Assembly (NCBI RefSeq): GCF_009933255.1
Contig: NZ_MAEI01000054.1
Location: forward strand, 62,001-126,000
Length of the DNA: 64,000 nucleotides
From: Enterococcus diestrammenae
GTDB lineage: Bacteria; Bacillota; Bacilli; Lactobacillales; Enterococcaceae
Direction of reading: 5' to 3'
Both the position numbers and the translations under genes were made by a program. Below are positions 8,248 through 17,845 of the stretch, one piece after another; within the stretch, counting starts at the first letter, position 1; each line of letters begins with the position of its first letter. The notes under the pieces were generated by a model. That model ran no database searches and was not told where the DNA came from. It saw only the letters and a program-made list of their open reading frames with translations.

Positions 8248-10413
8248 ATGAACTTCGCCACTATTTGGGCCAAACTCAAGAATCAACTTGTGAGTTTTTG
8301 GCACTGGCTAAAGCCTTATTTAGTACGTTTCCATCGTTCCCGCAGACGGATTTGGAAACAATATCATGTCAATAAAATCATCATTTTGTTTGCGCTAATC
8401 GGTGTGTTGATTACTTCCAGCTACTTATTTTATTTATCGAAAACCGTCAATGTGGAGAGCCTCGAAGCGTCCATGAAGGCTAGTACGGTGGTTTATGATG
8501 GCAAGGATGAAGAGTCGGGGAAATTATTAGCCCAAAAAGGGACGTATGTTTCCATCGATGAGATGTCACCGTATATCATCAATGGCGTCATTGCCACAGA
8601 AGACCGGAATTTTTATGAGCATCATGGCTTTGATATTAAAGGGATTGCCCGGGCGGCTTTACGGGTATTGAAAAACGGCAATACTTCAGGCGGCGGGGGA
8701 TCCACCATCACCCAGCAGTTGGCCAAGAATGCGTACCTGACATTGGATCAAACCTTTAGTCGGAAAGCCAAAGAATTATTTTTAGCGATTGAAATCGAAA
8801 AACAGTACTCCAAAGACCAAATTTTGGAAATGTATTTAAACAATTCCTTTATGGGGAGTGGGGTTTGGGGGATGCAAGATGCGGCGTTGAAATACTTCGG
8901 TGTCAATGCTTCTGAAGTCACCTTGAGCCAAGCTGCGACATTGGTGGGGATGTTGAAAGGTCCTAGTCTTTACAATCCTATTGACAATGTGGAGTTAGCG
9001 AATAAGCGTAAGGATACTGTTTTATCGGTGATGGCTGAAACCGGCAAAATCACCGCCGACGAGGAAAAACAATCCTCTAGTGTCAATATTGGGGACCTGG
9101 TTTACGATGGCTATGCCCAGACGGATAAAGGGTACAAATATCCTTTCTTCTATGATGCAGTTATTGATGAAGCTGTAAATGAATATGATATTGATGAAGG
9201 CGACCTCTTGAACAAGGGCTATCAGATTTACACCACCTTGGATCAAAATATGCAAACAGAAATGGAAAATACGTACCAACAAGAGGGAGTCTTCCCAGAT
9301 CCAGCCACTGCGGATGGCGAAAAACCACAATCAGCATCTATCGCTATTGATCCCAATACTGGTGGGATCCAAGCCTTGGTAGGCCGGCGCGGGGAGCATA
9401 CGTATCGGGGCTTTAATTTTGCCACGCAAATGCGTCGCTCTCCGGGGTCGACGATAAAACCGATTGGGGTCTATACACCAGCTTTGGAAGCCGGCTATAA
9501 GCCTGATAGCATCTTGAAAGATGAGAAACTGGACTTCTATGATGTGAAAAACTACAGCGGGACGTATTCCGAATCTGGCGAAGTTCCGATGTACCAAGCT
9601 TTAGCCAATAGTCTGAATGTGCCAGCAGTTTGGTTGCTTCATGAAATCGGCATCGATAAAGGCTTTAACAAGACCAAAGAATTTGGTCTTTCCTTAAGCG
9701 ATAAAGACAAGTACTACGGCGGTGTCGGCTTAGGTGGGCTAGAAAAAGGGGAGTCGCCGATGACTATGGCAGCCGCATATGGCGTCTTTGCCAATGGCGG
9801 TACCTATTACAAACCTCATCTAATCCGGAAAATCGTGGATGCGCAAGGTGTTGTAGTGGTGGACAATACCACAAAAGGCAAACGAGTTATTTCCAAAGAT
9901 ACCGCTAATGAAATGACCAGCATGCTACTGGGGACTTATACTAACGGGAGTGCGGTTTACGCAAATTCTGGCTATACCTTAGCCGGGAAGACCGGGACCA
10001 CAGAAACCAATTTTGATGCACAACTAGTCAATGACCAGTGGATTATTGGTTATACGCCAAATGTCGTGATTGCTAGCTGGTATGGGTTCGAAAAAACTAG
10101 TAAGGATCACTACCTGACAAGCTCAGCTGGTCAAGGGGTAGGGCAAGTCTTCCGCAACGTCGCAGCCAACGTGTTGCCTTATGTGAAACAGACGGCCTTT
10201 CCAGTAGTCAACGCTTACGAAACAGAAGGTAAAGTCGTCAAAACAGAGGATTACGAAGAATACCAAGCCGAACAAGAAAAAGCGGATTGGCAAAAACAAG
10301 TGGAAGATTTCGGTGAGAAGGCCAAAGAAGGTCTCTCCGATTTCGGTCACAAACTCAAAGAAAGCACCAAAGAAATTTTCGGTGGGATCTGGGACAAGAT
10401 TAACGGAAATTAA
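8248..10413 (+). CDS. pbp2A: Class A penicillin-binding protein (PBP2A type)
   Basis: The 721-residue bifunctional peptidoglycan synthase has a basic cytoplasmic N-terminus, one membrane anchor near residues 45-65, and a GT51 glycosyltransferase domain with ATEDRNFYEHHGFD and GGGGSTITQQLAKN. The transpeptidase domain carries all three motifs: STIK (nucleophile Ser), SLN and KTGTTE. The C-terminal tail is charged and lysine/glutamate rich. The sequence resembles the PBP2A/PbpZ class of streptococci and enterococci. An in-frame start with good spacing from AAAGGGG was used. The paralogue assignment is moderately sure. Confidence 0.9.
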   Translation: MNFATIWAKLKNQLVSFWHWLKPYLVRFHRSRRRIWKQYHVNKIIILFALIGVLITSSYLFYLSKTVNVESLEASMKASTVVYDGKDEESGKLLAQKGTYVSIDEMSPYIINGVIATEDRNFYEHHGFDIKGIARAALRVLKNGNTSGGGGSTITQQLAKNAYLTLDQTFSRKAKELFLAIEIEKQYSKDQILEMYLNNSFMGSGVWGMQDAALKYFGVNASEVTLSQAATLVGMLKGPSLYNPIDNVELANKRKDTVLSVMAETGKITADEEKQSSSVNIGDLVYDGYAQTDKGYKYPFFYDAVIDEAVNEYDIDEGDLLNKGYQIYTTLDQNMQTEMENTYQQEGVFPDPATADGEKPQSASIAIDPNTGGIQALVGRRGEHTYRGFNFATQMRRSPGSTIKPIGVYTPALEAGYKPDSILKDEKLDFYDVKNYSGTYSESGEVPMYQALANSLNVPAVWLLHEIGIDKGFNKTKEFGLSLSDKDKYYGGVGLGGLEKGESPMTMAAAYGVFANGGTYYKPHLIRKIVDAQGVVVVDNTTKGKRVISKDTANEMTSMLLGTYTNGSAVYANSGYTLAGKTGTTETNFDAQLVNDQWIIGYTPNVVIASWYGFEKTSKDHYLTSSAGQGVGQVFRNVAANVLPYVKQTAFPVVNAYETEGKVVKTEDYEEYQAEQEKADWQKQVEDFGEKAKEGLSDFGHKLKESTKEIFGGIWDKINGN

Positions 10414-10423
10414 CCGTATAAAA

Positions 10424-10472
10424 ATAGACAGCCAGCTAGCGGTGCCTGTACCGACTAGCGGCTGTCTTTTTA
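10424..10472 (+). terminator. Terminator after the PBP gene
   Basis: AGACAGCC (10426-10433) pairs with GGCTGTCT (10460-10467) and is followed by TTTTT. The interior contains a second short pairing, CTAG with CTAG. Confidence 0.8.
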
Positions 10473-10580
10473 GAGTCTAACAAAAGGACCATAAAACTAA
10501 TGCAAATCTGATATTAGTCTCTGTTTTTTGTTATCGTTCGTGCTACAATAGAAGTATCTTTTATAAAGCGAGGGACAATC

Positions 10581-10928
10581 ATGGCAAATATTTACGATAC
10601 CGCAAACCAATTAGAAAAAGAAATCCGCGAATCACAACAATTTGGTGACTTGAAAGAATCATTTGATCGTTTGAAAGAAAATGAAGAAGCATACGGCTTA
10701 TTTAAAGAATTTCAAGGCTTGCAACAAAGCCTCCATCAAAAAATGATGGCGGGAGAAGAAATCTCAGAAGAAGATGCTGCTGCCGCGCAAGAAATGACTG
10801 GTAAGATTCAAAAAGAAGAATTAATTGGTCAATTGATGCAAAGAGAACAAGCTTTCAGCACGGTCTTGGATGATTTGAACCGCATCATCACAGGTCCTAT
10901 CCGGGAATTGTACAATCCGGAAGCCTAA
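10581..10928 (+). CDS. YlbF/YheA-family protein
   Basis: The 115-residue, all-helical, glutamate/glutamine-rich protein carries the YlbF/YheA-family look (ANQLEKEIRESQQF, then LIGQLMQREQAFSTVLDDLNRIITGPI). The Bacillus family members include YlbF and YmcA, subunits of a complex that modulates RNase Y. In Bacillus, yheA also lies near yhaM/yhaN/yhaO, as here, so a YheA-like role is the better guess. The start follows GAGGGA. A weak terminator lies at 10939-10968. Confidence 0.85.
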   Translation: MANIYDTANQLEKEIRESQQFGDLKESFDRLKENEEAYGLFKEFQGLQQSLHQKMMAGEEISEEDAAAAQEMTGKIQKEELIGQLMQREQAFSTVLDDLNRIITGPIRELYNPEA

Positions 10929-10938
10929 TTTGTTTTAC

Positions 10939-10968
10939 GCCTCTGCCTTTGTGGTAGGGGCTTTTTTA
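10939..10968 (+). terminator. Terminator after the ylbF-like gene
   Basis: GCCTCTGCC pairs with GGTAGGGGC and is followed by six T, directly after the stop codon region. Confidence 0.65.
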
Positions 10969-11026
10969 TTGGCCTTCAAGTATAGTACTGATTGGTTTTA
11001 CTAGCTCATCTTAACGGTCTTTGGTC

Positions 11027-11165
11027 AGATGAACTGAACTGTATGCCCAGATGCCTCGTTAGCTTGACCTTGCGCCTTCAAACTTTGAGTAGGTGCATAC
11101 ACCATAACTCTAAGTAAAAGTCACGCAGCATCTTAAGAACCACAATCTGATCAAACGCTCCTTCA
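11027..11165. repeat. Dispersed intergenic repeat, copy 1
   Basis: This gene-free stretch is similar to 36976-37120. Shared blocks in the same order are AGATGAACTG, CAGATGC, AGCTTTGA or a near match, TTCAAACTT, the dyad, then CACGC and AACGCTC. The centre is a hairpin of ACTTTGAGT (11082-11090) and ACTCTAAGT (11107-11115), with one mismatch. No gene is seen between 10929 and 11300 otherwise. Confidence 0.7.
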
Positions 11166-11300
11166 CAATTTATCATTGCCAGTTCTCTATATTTGATGGG
11201 AACAAATTTTCGCATATTGCTGACGGCCGAGGTGGAAAATGGTAGAATAAAAGAAACTTTCGAGGGTCTTGAAAATACCTTGAGGAAATGAGGAGAGGAC

Positions 11301-12506
11301 ATGTTGCGCTTTATTCATGGGGCAGATCTGCATTTTGATCGGAGCTTTGAGGGAGTCAAAGGAATATCCGAATCAGCGACGAAGAGATTACTGACGGCGA
11401 ACCAAACGATGTTGACCAATATCGTGGCAGCAGCTGTGACCCGTCAAGTGGATTTTGTGTTGTTGGCAGGAGATACCTTTCACCAGGCCCGTTCTTCCTT
11501 AAAAGCGCAAGGGGCGTTGATGACGGCGTTGCGACAGCTGGAAGCGGCGCAAATTCCAGTTTATTTGTGTTTTGGGAATCACGATTATTTCGATGAAAAA
11601 CGATATTGGTTTAGCTTTCCAGAAAATGTGCACCTCTTCAAAAGTGATCAGGTGACTAGTTTTACTGGTGAAACAGCTAGTGGCGAGGGCTATCAGGTGG
11701 CAGGCTTTAGTTATTTGACACCCCATTTGACTGGAGATTTGCTGGAGCGTTTTCCTCCTCGGGGGGCGGTGGATTACATGATTGGCATGTACCACGGGGA
11801 TCCTCAAGGGCAGGAGTATGCCCCCTTTTCTGTGGGGCGGATGAAGGATTTAGGCTACGATTATTGGGCGCTGGGACATATTCATGTGCCAACGCTGCTG
11901 AGTCAGCAGCCGCCCATCGTTTATCCAGGAACGCCACAGCCTCATACCCGCAAGGAGACGACAGGGGGCTATGTCACTTATGTCGAGTTGACACCGGGAG
12001 ATTGCCAGCTAGAACAAGTGCCAGTGGCAGGCGTATTTTGGCAGCAAGTAACAGTCCCTGCTACCGGGATGCAGGAGCAAAAACAACTGTTGCGAGCTTT
12101 GGAGGAAGCATTGGCGGAACTTGACAGCGAAAAGGAGACTTTGGTGGAACTCAAAATTGTCGGTGGCGCATTTGACCGTCAAACCATGAATGCTTTAACC
12201 AATGGCGAGTTGCAACAGTATCTCAATGAGCAACGAACTTCAACCTCAGCTGTGCAAATTGCGGCTTTGACTGTGGTAGCGCAAGAAGAGGAAACCACCA
12301 AGCCCAGTTTAGATGCAACACTGACTACCGAGCATTTGGCGGTCTACCAAAATCAAGAAGTCTTTCAAGAATTAGTGGCAGACTTGCTGGATCACCCCAT
12401 CGCTGGTTTGTTGTTGCGCCAGCATCCGGAATACCAGGAAATGGTCTTGCAGCAGGCCTGGTCTCAGTTAGCAGCAGATTTCACTTTGGAGGAGGGGCAG
12501 CCATGA
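11301..12506 (+). CDS. yhaO: YhaO-type DNA repair metallophosphoesterase (SbcD-like)
   Basis: The 401-residue protein opens with FIHGADLHFDRSFEG, the first metal-binding motif of SbcD/Mre11 nucleases. LLAGDTFHQ, CFGNHDYFD and LGHIHVP follow, so the phosphoesterase metal site appears complete. It overlaps the next gene by 4 bp (ATGA) and precedes a YhaN/SbcC-like ATPase, so the two probably form a nuclease-ATPase complex. The Bacillus homologues are poorly characterised; a DNA end-processing role is inferred from the family. Confidence 0.9.
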   Translation: MLRFIHGADLHFDRSFEGVKGISESATKRLLTANQTMLTNIVAAAVTRQVDFVLLAGDTFHQARSSLKAQGALMTALRQLEAAQIPVYLCFGNHDYFDEKRYWFSFPENVHLFKSDQVTSFTGETASGEGYQVAGFSYLTPHLTGDLLERFPPRGAVDYMIGMYHGDPQGQEYAPFSVGRMKDLGYDYWALGHIHVPTLLSQQPPIVYPGTPQPHTRKETTGGYVTYVELTPGDCQLEQVPVAGVFWQQVTVPATGMQEQKQLLRALEEALAELDSEKETLVELKIVGGAFDRQTMNALTNGELQQYLNEQRTSTSAVQIAALTVVAQEEETTKPSLDATLTTEHLAVYQNQEVFQELVADLLDHPIAGLLLRQHPEYQEMVLQQAWSQLAADFTLEEGQP

Positions 12507-15259
12507 AGTTAGTCAAATGTGTCATTGTCGGTTTTGGTGGCTACCGCCAAAAAGAATTTACCTTTGAGGCGGGCAATCAGTTATTATTTGGCCCCAATGA
12601 AATCGGCAAATCCACGTTGTATCAGTTTATTCAAACCATGTTATTTGGCTTTCCCGCTAGACGAGGACGGCAAAAGGACTATACGCCAAAAGACGGGGCA
12701 GCCTTTGGAGGAAAGCTCTGGCTAACAGTGCCCGGCTATGGTGAGGTGTTGATTGAACGCTATAAACAAGTGGATCGCGGACGAGCCAAAGTGGTTATTG
12801 GGGATACCACCGGGGATGAAAAGCTGTTGAAGCAGCTGTTGAAAGGCTTGACACCACAGCTGTTTAGTGAGGTATTTACCTTTCAACAGGAACAGCTTTC
12901 ACAATTGGAGCACCTGCAAGAAAACGAATTGCAGCAGGCGTTAGTTTCTTTGGGGATTACGGGGAGTCGTCAGTTGATGGCCACTAGTCAAAGGTATCAA
13001 AATGATAACCAACGCCGCTTCAAGCCACGGGGACAGCGGCTGCCGGTCAATGAGCAATTGGTTCAATGGCAGCAGCTAAACCAACAAATTCGGGAAAAAG
13101 AAGCGCTGGAAGCCACCGTACAACAGCGCTTCAGCCAACAAAAACAAGCCCAAGAACAGCTCCAAAGACTTCGTAAACAACTACAACAAGCTCAAAAAGA
13201 GCAATTGCGCTTAAAAGAACAAGCCTTGCACTGGGATCGCTACGAAGAGTGGCAGCAACTACAGCATCTTTTGCAAAAACAAGAGGGGCAAAGCACTACC
13301 AGTGATCCTTTGACAGGGGCGCAACAACGGCAACTACAAGAACTCTATCAAGAATACCAAGGCTTAACTCAGCAATTGGCAGTGGTGGATCAGGATTACC
13401 ATCAAGCCAAAGAAGCCGAGGTTGTGACGCCTCAGTATGAATTTTATTTACAACATGAGCAGCTCATCAAAGACTTGCTAAAAAAACAAGTAGCAGGCGT
13501 CCGTTTGACAGATGGGTTCCAACAGGACTTGCAGCGGCAGCAAGACTTATTGGATAGTGTGGCGGCATTAGAAGAAAGTTATGGCTGGCAAGTGGATGCC
13601 GCAACCGAGGTAGATTTGTCCGCTTTGGATCAGCTAGTAACCGACTTGCAAACGACACAGGCGGAAATCAGTCGCGCTCAGTTGCGACAGGAATGGTTGG
13701 CCACTCAACCAGAACTTGGGGAGGAAGCGGCTGACGGTGAGGTTACCGTGGACGCTCCCGCACGGTCACGTCTAGCGTATCAGCGAGGGGCGAGGGGGCT
13801 TTCTTTGACACCACTGAGTCTTTCTATCGGAGCCGCTTTGCTGTTTTTATTGGCGGGAATTTTCATTTTTCCTAATCAAAAGGCTTTGTTTGGTGTGCTG
13901 GCGATTATTTGTGGACTCGCGGGAAGTTGGCTTTATTACCATAAGCGCCAGCAACAAGCCTTGCAGGAGGTGCTGAAGGCAGAAGATGGGCCACCACCGA
14001 TTGCCCACAAACAAACCGCTGGCAGTCCAGCAGCCCCTCTGAAAGATCCTATTCAGGAAAACGACGCGTTATTGACAGCTTTACAAAGTCGGCAAACACA
14101 ACAGGTCCAGCAGCTTAACCAGCTCTTACCGATGAAGGACCCAGAGAAAATCTTACAAGATCCTTTCCGTTATCAACAGGACTATCAACAGTACCAAAAG
14201 CTATTGCAAGAGTTGGAAACAGTCACAGCATCACTACAAAAAACAGATCAAGCATATGGCGAGATGGCGGCTAGCTTTGATTTTGCTAGCAATTGGTTGC
14301 CATTAGCTGAGTTGGATTTGTTGGCCCGCTTTGAATATTTGCAACAATTTGATCAGAAAATGAGTCGACAAAAACAACTTCACAGCCAACAACAGACCAC
14401 CCTTTTGGCGGATCAGCGGCAAAAATTGGTAGCTCAGCAAAGCCGTTTATCAGAAAAAGCTGAAGCTATACTGGTGGCTACGGATACGGCTAGTCTAGGA
14501 GCGATTCCCCAGCGCTTGCAACAGGTACAACAAACAGAAAGTCAGCAACAGCGTCTAGAAGAGTTGACGAAAACGATCGGACCCCTGTATCCCAATCGGC
14601 CCACTTATCAAGAACTCAACCAAGCCACAGCGACTAATCAGCAACACGTCCGCCAGTTACAACAAGAAGAGGGGACATTGATGGAGACCGTCCAGCGGCA
14701 ACGATTGGAGCTAGAAGTCTTACAAAAAGATGGCACTCTTGATGAATTGCGGCAACAACAAGCGCAACTGGAGACCGGCTTGTTTGCAGAGTTGGTGGAA
14801 TGGGGCGGTAAAAAAACGGCGCAGGCGACTTTGACAGACTTAGCCACTGACTTGTCCCAACAACAGCTCCCCCAACTCTTGCAAGCAGCGGGGCAGTATT
14901 TGGAAATTTTGACAGCCGGGCGTTACGATCAATTAGGATTTAGTGAAGGGTTCTTAACCGTTGAAGGCGTGAACCATGCACGCTTATCGATTCACGAGCT
15001 TTCCACTGGGACAAAAGATCAAGTGATCATGGCGATTCGTTTTGGTTATTTGCAACTACAGAAAAACCGTCAGCTGGCTCCAGTAATTATCGATGATGGC
15101 TGGCTTAACTATGACAGCCAACGGAAAAAGCAACTGGCCCGCCTGTTAGCCCACTTTAGTGAAAATTATCAGGTGATCTGTTTGTCTTCTGATCAAGAAA
15201 TGGTAAGCTATTATCAAGAACTGCAACAACCGGTGGTAGACTTGCGACAGGTTGGCTAG
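12503..15259 (+). CDS. yhaN: YhaN-type AAA ATPase (SbcC/Rad50-like)
   Basis: The 918-residue protein has an N-terminal Walker A (FGPNEIGKST, residues ~30-39) and very long glutamine-rich coiled coils. Two hydrophobic stretches lie mid-protein (about 440-485), as in YhaN homologues. The C-terminal half-site has HELSTGTKDQVIMAIRFG and the Walker B PVIIDDGWLN. The mid-protein hydrophobic hairpin suggests membrane association, unlike true SbcC. It follows yhaO with a 4-bp overlap and precedes yhaM. The glutamine runs are extreme but in frame. Confidence 0.9.
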   Translation: MKLVKCVIVGFGGYRQKEFTFEAGNQLLFGPNEIGKSTLYQFIQTMLFGFPARRGRQKDYTPKDGAAFGGKLWLTVPGYGEVLIERYKQVDRGRAKVVIGDTTGDEKLLKQLLKGLTPQLFSEVFTFQQEQLSQLEHLQENELQQALVSLGITGSRQLMATSQRYQNDNQRRFKPRGQRLPVNEQLVQWQQLNQQIREKEALEATVQQRFSQQKQAQEQLQRLRKQLQQAQKEQLRLKEQALHWDRYEEWQQLQHLLQKQEGQSTTSDPLTGAQQRQLQELYQEYQGLTQQLAVVDQDYHQAKEAEVVTPQYEFYLQHEQLIKDLLKKQVAGVRLTDGFQQDLQRQQDLLDSVAALEESYGWQVDAATEVDLSALDQLVTDLQTTQAEISRAQLRQEWLATQPELGEEAADGEVTVDAPARSRLAYQRGARGLSLTPLSLSIGAALLFLLAGIFIFPNQKALFGVLAIICGLAGSWLYYHKRQQQALQEVLKAEDGPPPIAHKQTAGSPAAPLKDPIQENDALLTALQSRQTQQVQQLNQLLPMKDPEKILQDPFRYQQDYQQYQKLLQELETVTASLQKTDQAYGEMAASFDFASNWLPLAELDLLARFEYLQQFDQKMSRQKQLHSQQQTTLLADQRQKLVAQQSRLSEKAEAILVATDTASLGAIPQRLQQVQQTESQQQRLEELTKTIGPLYPNRPTYQELNQATATNQQHVRQLQQEEGTLMETVQRQRLELEVLQKDGTLDELRQQQAQLETGLFAELVEWGGKKTAQATLTDLATDLSQQQLPQLLQAAGQYLEILTAGRYDQLGFSEGFLTVEGVNHARLSIHELSTGTKDQVIMAIRFGYLQLQKNRQLAPVIIDDGWLNYDSQRKKQLARLLAHFSENYQVICLSSDQEMVSYYQELQQPVVDLRQVG

Positions 15260-15337
15260 GTAAGACGATTGCAGCTAGCTTAAGGGAAGACGTTGGCCAT
15301 CACCAAAGACTGGTGGTTATTATAAGGAGTGAAGATT

Positions 15338-16282
15338 ATGACGAAGATTCGCGAAATGCAAGTGGATCAGGAATTTCAAGGCTATTATTTAATCAAAAAT
15401 GCCGATGTTCGTTTGGCGAAAAATGGTAAAAAGTTTATCGCCTTTACCTTTCAAGATACGACAGGTACCGTAGACGGCAAGTTTTGGGATGCATCGGAAG
15501 AGGAAATCGCGCGTTTTGAACCCGGCAAGGTGATCGCATTGCAGGGAAAACGAGAGGTCTATAACGGGCAACCCCAAGTTAAAATCATGCATCTGCGCTT
15601 GGCAAAAATCGACGAGCCTTCTGATGCCACTATGTATATGGAACGAGCCCCCCTCAAACGGGAGGAAATGGAAGAAGAAATCAATCAAACCCTTTTTGAA
15701 ATCATCAATCCCCATTGGAACCGGATTGTCCGTTTCTTACTAAACAAGTATCAAAAAGAGTTTTTCGAATTTCCAGCAGCCAAACGCAATCACCATGCCT
15801 TTGCGAATGGCTTGGCTTATCATACGGTGTCGATGTTGCGTTTAGGAAAAGCCATCGCCAAGGCCTACCCAGAGCTGAACGCGTCATTGTTGTATGCTGG
15901 CATTATCATTCACGATTTGGGCAAAGTATTGGAGCTTACAGGTCCGATGGCGACAGAGTATACCGTCACTGGCAATCTCATCGGTCATTTAGTCTTGGTG
16001 GATGAGGAAATCACCAAGGCGTGTATCGCACTGAAATTTGATGATCAAGAAGAAGATATCGTGGTCTTGCGGCATATGGTCTTATCTCACCATGGGTTGC
16101 TAGAATATGGTTCTCCTGTGCGGCCACGAATTATGGAAGCGGAGATTTTGCATCAGATTGATAACATGGATGCTTCCATGCAGATGATGTTGACTTCGAT
16201 TCGCCAAACGACACCAGGCGAGTACACGGACCGAATCTTTGGTATGGACAATCGTAGTTTCTATGTACCAAAAAATGTCTGA
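15338..16282 (+). CDS. yhaM: 3'-5' exoribonuclease YhaM
   Basis: The 314-residue protein has an N-terminal OB fold (about 1-95) and a C-terminal HD phosphohydrolase domain with HHAFANGLAYHTVSM, IIHDLGK and HHG. That order defines YhaM, a metal-dependent 3'-5' exonuclease acting on RNA and single-stranded DNA. The ATG at 15338 is preferred over the GTG at 15329 because AAGGAG ends 8 bases before it. The end abuts the MazG-like gene. Confidence 0.93.
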   Translation: MTKIREMQVDQEFQGYYLIKNADVRLAKNGKKFIAFTFQDTTGTVDGKFWDASEEEIARFEPGKVIALQGKREVYNGQPQVKIMHLRLAKIDEPSDATMYMERAPLKREEMEEEINQTLFEIINPHWNRIVRFLLNKYQKEFFEFPAAKRNHHAFANGLAYHTVSMLRLGKAIAKAYPELNASLLYAGIIIHDLGKVLELTGPMATEYTVTGNLIGHLVLVDEEITKACIALKFDDQEEDIVVLRHMVLSHHGLLEYGSPVRPRIMEAEILHQIDNMDASMQMMLTSIRQTTPGEYTDRIFGMDNRSFYVPKNV

Positions 16283-16292
16283 GGCAATCGTT

Positions 16293-16580
16293 ATGGATAC
16301 CAAAGCCACGCAAAAAGCGGTTTATCAAAATAAACTGGAGCATCAGTTTAACGTTGCCGATGTCGACTTGGAGTTTTTGTTGCTATACGGCGAGGTTCAT
16401 GAAGCCTGGGAAGCCTATCGAAAGAAAAGTCGTGAAGCAACCGCAGATGAGTTAGCGGATGTAGCTATTTATCTATTAGGACTTGCTGAAATCTTGGAGA
16501 TTGATCTGGGTGAAGCCATTGCTAAGAAGATGGCTTATAATCGCGTGCGCACAGATCATCTAAAAACTACAAAAGAATAA
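16293..16580 (+). CDS. MazG-like nucleotide pyrophosphohydrolase family protein
   Basis: The 95-residue protein contains LLYGEVHEAWEAY and ADELADVAIYLLGLAEIL, the E..E and E..D metal-binding helices of all-alpha NTP pyrophosphohydrolases. Such enzymes hydrolyse (d)NTPs to monophosphates. ATG 16293 with GAGG eight bases upstream is chosen; an ATG at 16275 overlapping the yhaM stop is possible and would add six residues. It is translationally linked to yhaM, which suggests coupling of RNA turnover and nucleotide clean-up, an inference. Confidence 0.8.
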   Translation: MDTKATQKAVYQNKLEHQFNVADVDLEFLLLYGEVHEAWEAYRKKSREATADELADVAIYLLGLAEILEIDLGEAIAKKMAYNRVRTDHLKTTKE

Positions 16581-16586
16581 ATAGAA

Positions 16587-16630
16587 AAATCCCCCCTATC
16601 AAGCGGATCAGCTAGGATAGGGGGGATAAT
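16587..16630 (-). terminator. Terminator for prsA (minus strand)
   Basis: ATCCCCCCTATC (16589-16600) pairs perfectly with GATAGGGGGGAT (16616-16627). On the minus strand it is followed by a T-rich stretch, so it mainly serves prsA and may also stop plus-strand transcripts. Confidence 0.8.
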
Positions 16631-16649
16631 TGCTTTGTTGCTGAAGTTT

Positions 16650-17708
16650 TTACTTAGAAGATTCAGTAGTGGATTCAGCTACCGAGCTTTCTGTAGTTGA
16701 TTCAGCAGCAGAAGATTCCGTTTCAGCAGTTGAGCTAGCTTTAGTTTCTTCTGTAGATTCGGCTGTTGAACTTTCAGTAGTCGATGTGCTTTCAGCGGCA
16801 TCGATGTAAGTGCTCAAGACGTCTGCGAAGGTATCGTCTTTAATCTTCACATTGGCTTTTTTCAATTCTTCGCCGATGACTTTATTTTGGAAAGTGCTAT
16901 CTTGGGTGTAAGTAGCAGTGGCGATTTCCTTCAATTCATCTTTGTATTTGTCCATATCGTTGCCTTTTGGTGTATTTTTCACCATTTTGACAACATAGTA
17001 AGTCGTTACCATTTGATAAGAAGAATCGTAAGTGGTATCAGTGATGACATCCGAGATTTCGCCATCTTTCAATTTGTAAATGGCTTGTTGGACAGCTGCG
17101 GAAAGGTTAGAAGATTGAGAGTCAAATTTGGCTGTGCCACCGTCTTCTTTATAAGTCGTATCGGTGTTTTTATCGTTTTCTTTGGCAATTTTGGCAAAGT
17201 CGGCATCGTCTTTTTTGACTTCTTTTAACAAGGCTTTGGCATCGTCTTCAGAAGCGGCTGTCATCAATTGGACTTCAACTTCTGGGTGGAAGTTATCCCA
17301 AGCGGTTTTGATATCTTCATCCGTCAAGTCAACGTGAGCTTCCATACCTTTTTGGAAAGCCAAGTTTTGCTTGATTAATTCTTTGTAGCTTTTTTCCGTC
17401 ATATTGCTAGACTTCAAAGCAGCAGCAAAGTTGTCGCCGAGAGATTTTTTAGAAGCATTGAATTCTTTGTTGATTTCTTTTTCAGTCACTTTATCTCCAT
17501 AAGCTTCCGTGAAGACTTTGTAGATAATCATTTGAGCGACGGATTGTTTGCTTTCATCTGACGTTTTTACTTTGTCATAAAAATCAGAAACCGTGATGGT
17601 GGAACCTTTCATCGTTGCGATTTTGTCATCGGTGGCGCTAGATGAGCAAGCCGCCAAACTCAATAGCGTTACAGCGCTGATGGCAGCGGTAATAATTTTC
17701 TTTTTCAT
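16650..17708 (-). CDS. prsA: Foldase PrsA lipoprotein (PPIase)
   Basis: The 352-residue protein has a lipoprotein signal (MKKKIITAAISAV...LAAC) and a PrsA N-domain, then a parvulin-like region (about 140-260) and a serine/threonine/glutamate-rich tail of about 45 residues. PrsA helps exported proteins, including PBPs, fold at the membrane-wall interface. ATG 17708 gives the correct signal peptide. The parvulin domain is divergent (ASEDDAKALLKEVKKDDADFAKIAKEN, given here only in part as the motif ASEDDAKALL) and may have weak PPIase activity. It is convergent with the MazG-like gene. Confidence 0.9.
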   Translation of the reverse strand: MKKKIITAAISAVTLLSLAACSSSATDDKIATMKGSTITVSDFYDKVKTSDESKQSVAQMIIYKVFTEAYGDKVTEKEINKEFNASKKSLGDNFAAALKSSNMTEKSYKELIKQNLAFQKGMEAHVDLTDEDIKTAWDNFHPEVEVQLMTAASEDDAKALLKEVKKDDADFAKIAKENDKNTDTTYKEDGGTAKFDSQSSNLSAAVQQAIYKLKDGEISDVITDTTYDSSYQMVTTYYVVKMVKNTPKGNDMDKYKDELKEIATATYTQDSTFQNKVIGEELKKANVKIKDDTFADVLSTYIDAAESTSTTESSTAESTEETKASSTAETESSAAESTTESSVAESTTESSK

Positions 17709-17772
17709 ATTCGTCGTTGCACTCCTGTAGGTCATTTATTTTCACATGGTCTATCATACCACATTTTTGTTT

Positions 17773-17824
17773 TCAAAAAAAAGGGGCGCTGTGATGTTTC
17801 CAAGAAAATTCACAGTTTCCCCTT
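17773..17824 (-). terminator. Terminator of the hit-ytxH operon
   Basis: On the minus strand AAGGGGAAACTGTGA pairs with TCACAGCGCCCCTT and is followed by eight T. It lies between the ytxH-like stop and the prsA start. Confidence 0.75.
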
Positions 17825-17845
17825 GATTTATAGGTTTTCTTAAAA

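Noticed and set aside
8154..8375. Small frame starting before the PBP gene
   Set aside because: It overlaps the PBP start out of frame and has no ribosome site.
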